Source of the DNA: Actinomycetota bacterium
GTDB taxonomy: Bacteria > Actinomycetota > Acidimicrobiia > Spongiisociales > UBA4744
Reading direction: 5' to 3'
Assembly (NCBI GenBank): GCA_013152275.1
Contig: JAADGS010000031.1
Location: 18,309 to 82,308, forward strand
Length of the DNA stretch: 64,000 nt
Each line of letters opens with the position of its first letter. The first letter of the stretch is position 1. Made by a program: the position numbers and the translations under genes. Under the pieces are notes generated by a model. The model was given only the letters and a program-made list of their open reading frames with translations. It made no database searches and was not told the DNA's origin. Below, in pieces: positions 16,520 through 24,762 of this stretch.

Positions 16520-17158
16520 GTGAGCAAGAATGTGGGCATGGACATTGCGGTGAATCTCGTGCAGGCATACCTTCGCGTCAACGGCTATCTGACGATCACC
16601 GAGTTCGAAGTGCAGCGCAGGCGCAGCGATGGCACGTATGAGACCGCGACGGACGTCGATATCATCGCGCTTCGCCTTCCGGGGCAGGTGTATCAGGGTG
16701 ATCCCCACGAAGACACCGATTGCCAGATGCTGCTCATTCGCGACGAGGAGCTGCGCCTGGGACCGGAGGTCATCGATGTGATTCTCGGTGAGGTGAAGGA
16801 GGGGCAGGCCGAGTTCAACCCCGGACTGAAGCGACACGAGGTGTTGCACTCCGTACTCCGGCGCCTCGACTGGCTCTACACGTCACCACTCGACGAGGTC
16901 GTCGATGCCGTGCACCGCCATGGCCTGTCGGAGACTCCGGCAAGGGGCGGCGGTACCGTCCGAACGCGACTCGTCGCGTTCGGACGCAGTCAGAAGACCG
17001 ATCTGCACACCATCTCGTTGACTCATGTCGTCGAGACGATGCTCGACTACCTGCATCAGTTCGAAGACGTTCTGCGGCCGGCGACCTACAAGAACCCCGC
17101 GCCGGCACTGCTCAATCTGCTCGTGAAGACGGGCTTCGTGATCGGCAAGAAGGACTGA
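16520..17158 (+). CDS. Unknown protein with a PD-(D/E)XK-nuclease-like N-terminal region
   Basis: A 212-residue protein I do not recognise as a named family. Residues about 20–100 have a spacing reminiscent of restriction-endonuclease-fold proteins: a helix with an NGYLTITEFEVQRR strand, then TDVDIIALRLPG (candidate Asp), then VILGEVKEGQAEFNPGL (candidate E-x-K). The C-terminal half is helical, ending in NLLVKTGFVIGKKD. Start options are GTG 16520 or ATG 16538 (DIAVNLVQAYLR); neither is decisive. It could be a nuclease or a non-catalytic nucleic-acid-binding relative. No methylase or toxin partner adjoins it. Confidence 0.65.
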   Translation: MSKNVGMDIAVNLVQAYLRVNGYLTITEFEVQRRRSDGTYETATDVDIIALRLPGQVYQGDPHEDTDCQMLLIRDEELRLGPEVIDVILGEVKEGQAEFNPGLKRHEVLHSVLRRLDWLYTSPLDEVVDAVHRHGLSETPARGGGTVRTRLVAFGRSQKTDLHTISLTHVVETMLDYLHQFEDVLRPATYKNPAPALLNLLVKTGFVIGKKD

Positions 17159-17163
17159 CAGGC

Positions 17164-17952
17164 TCAGGAGCCCTGTCGATCGTCCATGATCGCTTCGACG
17201 GCCTCGCGATGCTCTTGCGTGTGGTGGGCGATCGCCTGGAAGGCGGCCGTCATATCGAGGAATGCATCGAAGTCGGTGTTCCTGGCATGTCGCAAGAGAC
17301 GTTTGGTGAGCCGAACGGCATGGGGAGGCTTGGCCGTGATGGTGTGGGCGAGGTCGTCGACCCGTTCCATGAGGTGATCCGTCTCCGTCAGCTCGAGCAC
17401 GAGGCCGAGAGCGAGTGCCTCGTCGGCCTCGACGAGTCTGCCGGTGAAGATGAGCTCGGTGGCGCGTTGCCATCCGACGATACGGGGGAGGATCCAGGCA
17501 CCGCCGTCACCCGGCACGAGGCCAAGGTTGACGGCAGGTTGTCCCAGGCGTGCGGCACGGGAGGCGATTCTCAGGTCGCAGATGAGGGCGAGATCACAGC
17601 CTCCTCCGACGGCGGGGCCGTTGATTGCAGCGATGGTCACCAGATCGAGAGATGCGACCGTGCGCATGAGCCGGAGGACGCTCGTCCTGTAGGACTCCGC
17701 GATGCGTCGTGCAGATCCCTCGAAGATCCCCTCACCGGCCTGCATGTCCTTCAGATTGCCACCGGCGCTGAAGGCGCTGCCTGCACCGGTGAGGATGAGC
17801 ACCGACAGACCGGAATCGTCCTTGATCGTGTCGAGGGACGTGAGGAGACCTTCCAGGACGCCCGTTCCGGTCAAGGCGTTGCGCACGGAGGGGCGGTTCA
17901 TCGTAAGCGTGGCGATGCGGCCTTCGACCGAGAGCAGCGTTGCGCCGCTCAT
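17164..17952 (-). CDS. Enoyl-CoA hydratase/isomerase family protein
   Basis: A 262-residue crotonase-fold enzyme. The oxyanion-hole segments are AGSAFSAGGNLKDM and AINGPAVGGGCDLALICDLR; LGLVPGDGGAWILPR carries Asp at the position often occupied by the second catalytic Glu. It acts on an acyl-CoA by hydration, isomerisation or related chemistry, with exact substrate unknown. Its ATG overlaps the stop of the BtpA-like gene by 4 bp, making a three-gene operon with the TIGR03084 protein. Confidence 0.9.
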   Translation of the reverse strand: MSGATLLSVEGRIATLTMNRPSVRNALTGTGVLEGLLTSLDTIKDDSGLSVLILTGAGSAFSAGGNLKDMQAGEGIFEGSARRIAESYRTSVLRLMRTVASLDLVTIAAINGPAVGGGCDLALICDLRIASRAARLGQPAVNLGLVPGDGGAWILPRIVGWQRATELIFTGRLVEADEALALGLVLELTETDHLMERVDDLAHTITAKPPHAVRLTKRLLRHARNTDFDAFLDMTAAFQAIAHHTQEHREAVEAIMDDRQGS

Positions 17953-18728
17953 CCGGAAGCCTTGCCTGCGGCGGCGACGAATGCGGCTGCGCGGTCGGGA
18001 TCGACGGGATTCGTCGTACGGCCATCGACCTCGATTGCCGTCCCGACGATCACCCCGTCGGCGTGCTGCAGGATCCGCTCGATCGTGTCGATGCTCGCTC
18101 CGGACCCGACGAAGACGGGAAGCCTCGGGCAGGCTGTCCTCACCTCGTCGATGATGGCGATCTCGGTCGGCTTTCCCGTTCCGGTGCCGGAGACGACGAT
18201 CGCGTCGGCGCCACCGCGCTCACAGAGGTCCTCCGTCGCCTGAGCGAGCGTGAGACCGGCGGGCGGAACGGCATGTTTGACGAACACGTCGGCGAGAATC
18301 TCGATATCCGGGCCAAGCGACGATCGCAGGCGCGAGAGCTCCGCAGCCCGGCCCCCGAGCACACCCTGATCGGTGAACATCGTGCCGGTCAGGACGTTGA
18401 CACGAATGAACGATGCGTCGCATGCCGCGGCAATCGAGAGTGCGCTCAGCGCGTCGTTCCGGAGTACGTTGACCCCGACGGGGATGGACGTCGCGGCGAT
18501 GACGGCGCTGATCGTCCGGGCCATGGCCGCGACGGTTGCCGGGGGAACGGCATCGGCAAAGAAAGGAGCGTCACCGAAGTTCTCGACGAGGACGGCGTCG
18601 AATCCGGCTCGTTCGAGTGCGACGGCGTCGTCGATGGCGCGCTGGACGACCGAGCGCATGTTGTCGGCGAAACGGGGGGCTCCCACCAGGGCGCCGAGAT
18701 GCACCATGCCGATGAGCGGACCCGGCAT
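17949..18728 (-). CDS. BtpA/SgcQ-family TIM-barrel protein
   Basis: A 259-residue protein of the BtpA family. Its signature is the N-terminal GMVHLGALVGAPRF, followed by ALERAGFDAVLVENFGDAPF, SFIRVNVLTGTMFTDQGVL and the C-terminal phosphate-type motif PVFVGSGAS with ADGVIVGTAIEVDG. Family members are linked to photosystem I assembly in cyanobacteria and to sugar metabolism in enterobacteria, but no general reaction is established. ATG 18728 overlaps the upstream stop (TGATG) and the downstream gene (ATGA), so all three genes are translationally coupled. Confidence 0.85.
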   Translation of the reverse strand: MPGPLIGMVHLGALVGAPRFADNMRSVVQRAIDDAVALERAGFDAVLVENFGDAPFFADAVPPATVAAMARTISAVIAATSIPVGVNVLRNDALSALSIAAACDASFIRVNVLTGTMFTDQGVLGGRAAELSRLRSSLGPDIEILADVFVKHAVPPAGLTLAQATEDLCERGGADAIVVSGTGTGKPTEIAIIDEVRTACPRLPVFVGSGASIDTIERILQHADGVIVGTAIEVDGRTTNPVDPDRAAAFVAAAGKASG

Positions 18729-19462
18729 CAAACGGCGGTGCTGGCAATCAGGAGGGCAAGCTCGGCTGTCTCGCCCTCCGCGGAGAGCGACGTCTCCGAG
18801 GCAGGGATGCGCCGCACCGCGACGCGGCACCATTCACCTGCGGAGCCTTTGATGCGCTGGCCGGAGTCCTCGGGGCCGTAGACCCATTTGGCGTAGCCGG
18901 GGCCGATCACCTCCACGCGAACCGGTGCGTAGGCATGGCCGGCTCTCTTGAATGCATGCGGGAGGGTTCGCCAGGCGAGCCACGCGATGTGGCGGAGCCT
19001 CGGTGTGTCCTCCATCGGAACGTCGGCAACGGTCTGAACGTCGAGTCCGAATGCCCATGCCTCGGCGAGACGCGCCGTCGCGAACGTCTGGGCGGAGACA
19101 TCGTCGACGAACCAGGGGATTCGCTGGGATCGAGTCATGCGCGAGAGAGCGTCGACGACGCCGGCGCGCGCCCCACGCCACCATTCGATGACATCCTGAG
19201 GGCGCATCGAACGCCCGCGATCGATCCCGGAAGTGGCGATCTCGTCGAGTGAAGCGTAGGTCTCGGCCTCGGCCAACGGGGCACGACCCTCCTGAAGCAC
19301 TCGGAGTGCGAACTCCTCCGAGGACGCGAGAAACGCGACGATATCCTGGATGGACCAGTTGTTGGTCGGGGTCTTCCGTTTCCAATCGCGTATAGCGATC
19401 TTCTGCAACAACTGATCGAGTGCCTGTTCTTCGGCAACCAAGTCTGAAAGGATCTCACGCAC
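18728..19462 (-). CDS. TIGR03084-family metal-binding protein (maleylpyruvate isomerase-like)
   Basis: A 244-residue member of the actinobacterial TIGR03084 family, whose N-terminal half (residues 1–150) has the DinB/mycothiol-dependent isomerase fold (NNWSIQDIVAFLASSEEFAL, then DVIEWWRGARAGVVDAL). The C-terminal part, FKRAGHAYAPVRVEVIGPG to the end, is family-specific. A mycothiol or metal-dependent role is inferred from the fold. It is the first gene of an operon with a BtpA-like protein and an enoyl-CoA hydratase, which suggests acyl-CoA or xenobiotic metabolism. Confidence 0.8.
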   Translation of the reverse strand: MREILSDLVAEEQALDQLLQKIAIRDWKRKTPTNNWSIQDIVAFLASSEEFALRVLQEGRAPLAEAETYASLDEIATSGIDRGRSMRPQDVIEWWRGARAGVVDALSRMTRSQRIPWFVDDVSAQTFATARLAEAWAFGLDVQTVADVPMEDTPRLRHIAWLAWRTLPHAFKRAGHAYAPVRVEVIGPGYAKWVYGPEDSGQRIKGSAGEWCRVAVRRIPASETSLSAEGETAELALLIASTAV

Positions 19463-19600
19463 AATCCCACAGGATAGTGCAATCAGAGGGGCCCGAGACG
19501 CCCTGGCCTCACATCGTTTGTTCGTGTCCCGTCTCCGGAATCCCGCGCGGACACGTGGGAAGAACCCGCTCGAGGGACGATCGATCCGGCAGTTCCGTGA

Positions 19601-20671
19601 TCAGATGTTGAAGGTCGGTGGCGGATGCACGACCGGGCGCGGTTCGACGAGTTCGTTCAAGGCGTCGACAAACTGGCGGAGGCGCCCGTAGGAGCGTCTG
19701 GTGAAATGCAGGGCCACGCGGCTCGCATCGATGGAATCGCCGTCCTTGACCTCTGCCGGTGTGGCTTCGATGACTTCGATGGCGCCTTTGGCGACGATGT
19801 CGGAGAATTCCTCGTTGAGCCGCGCGAGGTCCTCGGCGCTCGGTGCCTGGTGGAGGCGGATGATGAGCAGGCCGTCGACGTAACGCTGCGACTGGTAGTT
19901 GGCGTAGAAATGGCAGATCTCGTCAACCGCGTTCTCCACGCTGCTCGTCGTCTTGTAGATGCTGAGGTCGTCGGGTGAGATCAGACCCTTGCCCAGGAGA
20001 TCCTCTCGAACGAACTGGTTGAACGTCTCCCAGTAGCCGGTTCCCTCGGCTTCGAGGAGCACGATCGGGTGCAGGTCGCTCTTGCCGGTCTGGACCAGCG
20101 TCAGCAGTTCGAACGTCTCGTCCATGGTTCCGAATCCTCCGGGGAACAGGGCGAAGGCGTGTGACTCCTTGATGAATCCGACCTTGCGGGTAAAGAAGTA
20201 CTTGAAGTTGATGATGCGTTCCGTGTCCAGATAAGGATTCGCGGAGTCTTCGAACGGGAGCCGGATGTTGACACCGAACGAGTGATCCGCCCCCGCACCC
20301 TCGTTGCCCGCCTGCATGATCCCCGGTCCGGCACCGGTCACGACCATCCAGCCACGTTCATGCACCATCGTGCGGGCGAAGTCGTAGGCGAGCTGATAGT
20401 TCGGTTCGCCCTTACCGGTCCTTGCCGATCCGAAGACGGTCACCTTCGGGATGTCGCGATATCGGGAGAACACGAGTGTCGAGTACCGCATCTCCTTGAC
20501 GGCCGCGTTGATGAGCTTGACATCGCCCCGGTCTGCACGGTCGTGATACAGCTTGATCGCCGACACGATCAGTTCCCTCACCAGGTCCTCGTGTGCACCG
20601 TCGCCGGCAGCTTCGAGAAGCTCATCGATCATCCTGGCAAGCTTGTCCTGTCCGGTGGAGTAGGGCCGCAT
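19601..20671 (-). CDS. LOG-family protein (Rossmann-fold nucleotide 5'-monophosphate phosphoribohydrolase-like)
   Basis: A 356-residue member of the LOG/TIGR00730 superfamily in its long form. The core (about residues 75–260) shows KVTVFGSARTGKGEPNYQ, VVTGAGPGIMQAGNEGA and the signature FPGGFGTMDETFELLTLVQTG (PGG-x-GT-x-x-E). Such proteins release ribose-5-phosphate from nucleotide monophosphates. The N-terminal helical region and the C-terminal ~90 residues are extra. ATG 20671 is preferred: on this strand TACCCT sits seven bases ahead of it, as in leaderless transcripts. An ATG 39 bp upstream cannot be excluded. Confidence 0.85.
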   Translation of the reverse strand: MRPYSTGQDKLARMIDELLEAAGDGAHEDLVRELIVSAIKLYHDRADRGDVKLINAAVKEMRYSTLVFSRYRDIPKVTVFGSARTGKGEPNYQLAYDFARTMVHERGWMVVTGAGPGIMQAGNEGAGADHSFGVNIRLPFEDSANPYLDTERIINFKYFFTRKVGFIKESHAFALFPGGFGTMDETFELLTLVQTGKSDLHPIVLLEAEGTGYWETFNQFVREDLLGKGLISPDDLSIYKTTSSVENAVDEICHFYANYQSQRYVDGLLIIRLHQAPSAEDLARLNEEFSDIVAKGAIEVIEATPAEVKDGDSIDASRVALHFTRRSYGRLRQFVDALNELVEPRPVVHPPPTFNI

Positions 20672-20830
20672 CGGCAGAGGGTACCGCAGGAAGCCGTGTA
20701 GGGCTTTCATGGGGGAGCGCGACGGGCCGAGTGCGGCGAGGCGCGGCCGTGTGCTGCATCGAGGGAGCACGGCAAGGTGCCGCCCTCGCGTTGCGGGCGA
20801 TACCCAGTTCAGCCTTCTCCTGACGGGCCG

Positions 20831-21838
20831 TCAACCGGGTCGGTCGTTCTCGAATGGTGGTTCGGGCGGTCCCTTGCGCACAACGGCACTCCAGACGGTC
20901 TCATAATGATCCCGGTCGTACGGATCGACATGGGGAAGCACGAAGTCCTGCCATGCCCGGCGCAAGGGATCGTCGGCCTCCGCGAACACGGCCAATCCGG
21001 TCGGCACCCGGTCGAGGACGGTCCGTAGGCTCATCGGTGTCTCGACCCTGGTGCCGGCATCCCTTGCCTGAAAGGACTCGTTGACCTCCACGGCCAGCCG
21101 GGCGATTGCATCGACGAACACCGTCTTCAACGTCGGGTATCGCCTCCGCAGCATCTCTTGGAGCTGTTCCCCGCTGGGAAATTCCTTCTCCCAGATGACC
21201 CATCGGTCTGCAAAAGCCTTGTTGAGGGTCTGGGTTCCTGCGTAGTCCCTCAGGTCGGTCGGGTTCATCGTCCCAAACAGGCGGACATCGTCGCGGAGGC
21301 GCACGGTGTCTCCGTTCGGCAGGTCGAGACTCTGGTAGCGGTCGAGCAGACCATGGAGGGCGAAGAGCGTCTCCGCACCGGCCGCGTTGAGTTCCGACAG
21401 GTTGACGAGTGCAGGTCCCCGCAGCGCCCTGGTGATGTCCCCATCCTCCCAGCGACTCTCCGTGCCACCCTTGCCGTCACCGTGCAACTGGGTCGATCCG
21501 ATCAGCGTGACGTCTCTCACTTCGCCGGTGAGGGGAATCCGGTAGTAGGGGAGGCGAAGCAGCGCTGCGAACTGTTCGATGTCGTGATCCTTGCCGGTGC
21601 CCATGTGGCCGCGGACGGCAACGTGGAGGGGGACGAATGCGGGCCCTGTGGAGCGACGCACCCGTTCGATGGCGGCAAAACGGTACAACATGCCCAGATC
21701 CACGTAGTACGGGTCGGGTTCCGGAATCTTTCCGACGCGTTGGGCACGGTCGAAGAAGCCTTCAGGAACTTCGAAGACTTCGAGACGAATCGGTCTGCCC
21801 TCTCCTGTCGGGTCGGTGAACGTAACGGTGTCAGCCAC
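20831..21838 (-). CDS. MoxR-like AAA ATPase family protein with degenerate Walker motifs
   Basis: A 335-residue AAA_5/MoxR-type protein. The P-loop reads GHMGTGKD (residues 77–84): the Lys is kept but the usual Thr/Ser after it is Asp. The Walker B region reads LVNLSELN (143–150) where MoxR proteins have LLLDEIN, so the acidic pair is only partly kept. Further downstream the family pattern is normal (RLFGTMNPTDLRDYAG, NKAFADRW). MoxR proteins act with vWA partners as chaperones that insert cofactors or activate enzymes, and the vWA partner is the overlapping upstream gene. GTG 21838 overlaps that gene's stop by 8 bp and has AAGGAG upstream. ATP hydrolysis is uncertain. Confidence 0.8.
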   Translation of the reverse strand: MADTVTFTDPTGEGRPIRLEVFEVPEGFFDRAQRVGKIPEPDPYYVDLGMLYRFAAIERVRRSTGPAFVPLHVAVRGHMGTGKDHDIEQFAALLRLPYYRIPLTGEVRDVTLIGSTQLHGDGKGGTESRWEDGDITRALRGPALVNLSELNAAGAETLFALHGLLDRYQSLDLPNGDTVRLRDDVRLFGTMNPTDLRDYAGTQTLNKAFADRWVIWEKEFPSGEQLQEMLRRRYPTLKTVFVDAIARLAVEVNESFQARDAGTRVETPMSLRTVLDRVPTGLAVFAEADDPLRRAWQDFVLPHVDPYDRDHYETVWSAVVRKGPPEPPFENDRPG

Positions 21839-23849
21839 GAGTCGGCTCCTTGGGTTCTGCTCTTGCTGCTCGACCCCACCAGGTGTCGACACCCCAGAGG
21901 GCGAGGCTCCGGCGCAACGCTCCGCGTACGCCGTCGACCATGGCGCGGGTCAGTTCTTCGGGTTGTTCCGCTATCTCGAAACGGCCGTAGGTGTCTTGCA
22001 CCGTAGCGTCACCGATTCCGATGCCGAGAACGGTCGTGCCGGTCCGCTCGATGTCTCGAGCAGTCGCGGCGAGGGCGGAGGCGGAACCCCGTGTCAATCC
22101 ATCGGACAGCACGACGAGCACTCGGACGTTGCTGCGCCGTCGAGCCATCCGCTCGGCGGCGTGCACGAGGTTGTATTCGTCGACGTTCGCCGCCTTGTCG
22201 AACAGGGAGACGGGCGGGGCCCCGGCCTCGTCGCGTCGGGCGGACGCCGCCGCCTTCGCCGGTTCCATGGCCGCCCAGAACAACCCTGCAAGAAGGTCCT
22301 CTGCGCCGCGCCATGAGTCGTCGAAGGTCTTGATCAGATAGTGGTTGATCGTGTTCGTGAGCCGCTGGGCGTCGGTGCCTCTGGACTGTCGCAGCCCTCC
22401 CATCGTTCGGCGGCGACGCTGTGTGAACGATCGCTCGGTATCGTCCGCCCTGGCCGCGAAGGAACGGTTGAAGAGAGCGACTTCGAACTCGACCTGTAGC
22501 TCGTCTGCGAGGTGCGCGAGGGTCCACGCGCCGAGGGTGGCTGCGGCCATCGGCCAGTGTCCGGACCGCTGCAGCATCGATGCCGATCCGTCGATGAGCA
22601 GACTCACCGAATACGCCCTGCGGGTCGGCAGGTCCCGTCGCTCGTACATGCGCCGATACAAGCCGGCGCCGAGGAACAGAGCGGCATACGGTGAAAGGTC
22701 GCCGGCGTCGTACCCGGCTCTGAGGCCGCGCCGCTGATTGGCGACGAAGAGGGGGTGCAACTCTCCGGAAACGTGGTGTTGTGCCACCGACCAGCGGCGA
22801 GCGGCATCCGCCATGGCGGCACGCCCTTGCGTTGCGAACGAGCGAAAGCGGGCGGGGAATGAGGACACGACCAGCTTGCCCTTCTGGCCGGTGGGCAGAT
22901 AGATCGTCGGGGCCTGGCTGACGCGCAACAACTGGTCGGTCGATGCCTCGCCGGCCAGCTGGGAGGGAGCCTTGCGGCCGGAGGCTCCCGACCGTGCCTC
23001 GGCGGCGTCCCTTGTGCTTTGATAGCCGTCCGCGTCCTGGACGACGGGGGAGTGGAGCCGGACTTCGTCGACCCCTTCGCGGATGGTGTCCGCGTCCGAC
23101 CTGGTGTGGTTTGCTCCCGCGGTCGACAGCAGCCGATGCCGCCGGGCGATCTCCACGAGTTTGGTGGTGAGATCGGCGACTTCCCAGGGGTCCCGAGCAT
23201 CGCCGACCTCGTCGAGGAGATGTTCCGCCTCGGCGACGGCGGCGGTTGCGTTCGGATGCAGGCCGCGCGCGTTCACGACGTATCCGCCGGCTTTGAGAAA
23301 GCACAAGAGGGCGAACTGCGCGAGGGGCCCGGACGTTTCGAGCGCAGGTCGGTGTGCGGCGTGATACAGGTCCGCCAGCACCGACAGGGCACCCGGATAC
23401 CGGCCGAGGTTCGTCTTCTCCTGTCGGGCATCCTCGAGAACGAAGAACAGTGCCTCCGTCTCGGGACGCCCGGCGAGCACCGTGAGGAGGTCGACCGGCT
23501 CGTCTCCATAGTCGAGACCCCACGAGTCGGGGACTCGGCGTTGCTCGGTCAGGTCCGTTGCGATGAGGTGTACGACCTCGTGGAGCGCCGAGGCGAGCGC
23601 CACCTCCCGAGCGGTCACCGGAGCGTTGCGCGCGTACGCGGCCTGGAAGGTGGCCGGGTTGAGGACGATCTCGTCGGCGCTCGCGGATGGGTTAGGGCCG
23701 AGCAGTACATGCAACTCGTCGTTTCCGGTCAGCGATCGGGCGAGTCGAGTGACGGCGGGCGCGACCGACTGATAGCGTGCAACGACGGACTCGATGGCGT
23801 ACTCGTCCGCCGGAAGGATGGTGTTGAGGGTGGTTCGGCGCTGTGCCAC
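21831..23849 (-). CDS. vWA-domain protein with an N-terminal HExxH metallopeptidase-like motif
   Basis: A 672-residue cytoplasmic protein. Residues about 75–150 contain ALASALHEVVHLIATD (HExxH at 90–94) and a possible third-ligand region, FFVLEDARQE, about 45 residues later, a zincin-like arrangement. The middle (240–310) is low in complexity. The C-terminal part is a von Willebrand A domain with a complete MIDAS start (LLIDGSASM, D420–S424) and VLVVLSDG near residue 585. Together with the overlapping MoxR-like gene it forms the familiar MoxR–vWA pair that activates or matures a target enzyme; the target is not encoded nearby. Peptidase activity is only inferred from the motif. Confidence 0.8.
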   Translation of the reverse strand: MAQRRTTLNTILPADEYAIESVVARYQSVAPAVTRLARSLTGNDELHVLLGPNPSASADEIVLNPATFQAAYARNAPVTAREVALASALHEVVHLIATDLTEQRRVPDSWGLDYGDEPVDLLTVLAGRPETEALFFVLEDARQEKTNLGRYPGALSVLADLYHAAHRPALETSGPLAQFALLCFLKAGGYVVNARGLHPNATAAVAEAEHLLDEVGDARDPWEVADLTTKLVEIARRHRLLSTAGANHTRSDADTIREGVDEVRLHSPVVQDADGYQSTRDAAEARSGASGRKAPSQLAGEASTDQLLRVSQAPTIYLPTGQKGKLVVSSFPARFRSFATQGRAAMADAARRWSVAQHHVSGELHPLFVANQRRGLRAGYDAGDLSPYAALFLGAGLYRRMYERRDLPTRRAYSVSLLIDGSASMLQRSGHWPMAAATLGAWTLAHLADELQVEFEVALFNRSFAARADDTERSFTQRRRRTMGGLRQSRGTDAQRLTNTINHYLIKTFDDSWRGAEDLLAGLFWAAMEPAKAAASARRDEAGAPPVSLFDKAANVDEYNLVHAAERMARRRSNVRVLVVLSDGLTRGSASALAATARDIERTGTTVLGIGIGDATVQDTYGRFEIAEQPEELTRAMVDGVRGALRRSLALWGVDTWWGRAARAEPKEPTRG

Positions 23850-23866
23850 AGCCGATCATTGTCTCA

Positions 23867-24685
23867 TCAGCCGAGCAGAATCGCCACTACGGAGAGCAAG
23901 ACGGCCACGGCTGCAGCCGCAATCGCCACCGCAGACCGTGTACTGGCCGTTTCACGTCGCATTCCAATCTTCTGCCAGCCCCACACGATGACCAGACCGG
24001 CGATGAGCCCTCCCACGTGCGCCTGCCATGCCACACCGGGGAGGATGAATGGGAGGAGCATGTTGATGCCAAGCAGCACGATGAGCTGCCGGAAGAGTCG
24101 CTTGCCCGCGGGCGTGTGTCGCACACGGTATGAAGCGGCGATCCATGCACCGAACAGTCCGAAGATTGCGCCGGACGCACCGATCGCGACTCCTGCGGGG
24201 ACCATGATCAGGAAGAACGCCGACCCCCAGAGCAGTGAGGCGCCGTAGAGGGCGGCGAACGAAACCGAACCGACCCGTCGCTCGATCTGCGGACCGAAGA
24301 GCCAGAGTGCGTACATGTTGAAGAAGATGTGCATGATTCCACCGTGCAGGAACGCACCGGTGACGAGGCGCCACCATTCGCCGGCATGGATCAACCGGTT
24401 GCTCTGTTCGAGCAGGACGAACAGAGAGGGTATGAGGTAGTAGCTCAGGACGAACATGCCGATGTTGATCGCGAGGAGTGCTGCGGTGACCGGTGGCAGC
24501 GTCGTCACCGCGGCGCGCCCGTGGATCACTTTCGTGGTGGACCGTGCGCATTCGGGGCACTTTTGTCCTCCCGGGGTGTCCACGGAGCACTCGGGACAGA
24601 TGGGTCTGCCGCAAGAGGCGCACCGAAGGCGTGTGCGTCGGTTCGGATGGCGATAGCAGACCGGGATCGTGGCTTCGTCTGTCAC
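23867..24685 (-). CDS. Rhomboid-family intramembrane serine protease with N-terminal zinc finger
   Basis: A 272-residue protein. Residues 9–47 are a B-box-like zinc finger (CYRHPNRRTRLRCASCGRPI, then C-x2-C…C-x2-C). Six or seven membrane segments follow, with LHGGIMHIFFNMYALWLFGP, the catalytic Ser in GASGAIFGLFGAW and the catalytic His in AHVGGLIAG. It would cleave transmembrane segments of unknown client proteins. Actinobacterial rhomboids often carry such an N-terminal finger. It is divergent from the M16 peptidase gene. Confidence 0.9.
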   Translation of the reverse strand: MTDEATIPVCYRHPNRRTRLRCASCGRPICPECSVDTPGGQKCPECARSTTKVIHGRAAVTTLPPVTAALLAINIGMFVLSYYLIPSLFVLLEQSNRLIHAGEWWRLVTGAFLHGGIMHIFFNMYALWLFGPQIERRVGSVSFAALYGASLLWGSAFFLIMVPAGVAIGASGAIFGLFGAWIAASYRVRHTPAGKRLFRQLIVLLGINMLLPFILPGVAWQAHVGGLIAGLVIVWGWQKIGMRRETASTRSAVAIAAAAVAVLLSVVAILLG

Positions 24686-24750
24686 AAGGGGTCACTGTAG
24701 AGGCTTTCAAGGTCTTCTCCACCCAAGGTCCGGGTGATCTGCGAGTCTCC

Positions 24751-24756
24751 TATCAT
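24751..24756 (+). promoter_or_regulatory. -10 hexamer of a leaderless promoter for the M16 peptidase gene
   Basis: TATCAT is followed by exactly six bases and then the ATG at 24763. This is the spacing of a transcript that begins at the start codon, and there is no Shine–Dalgarno sequence upstream. The same arrangement is seen for TACTCT-N6-GTG at 54612. Confidence 0.55.
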
Positions 24757-24762
24757 CGCGCC

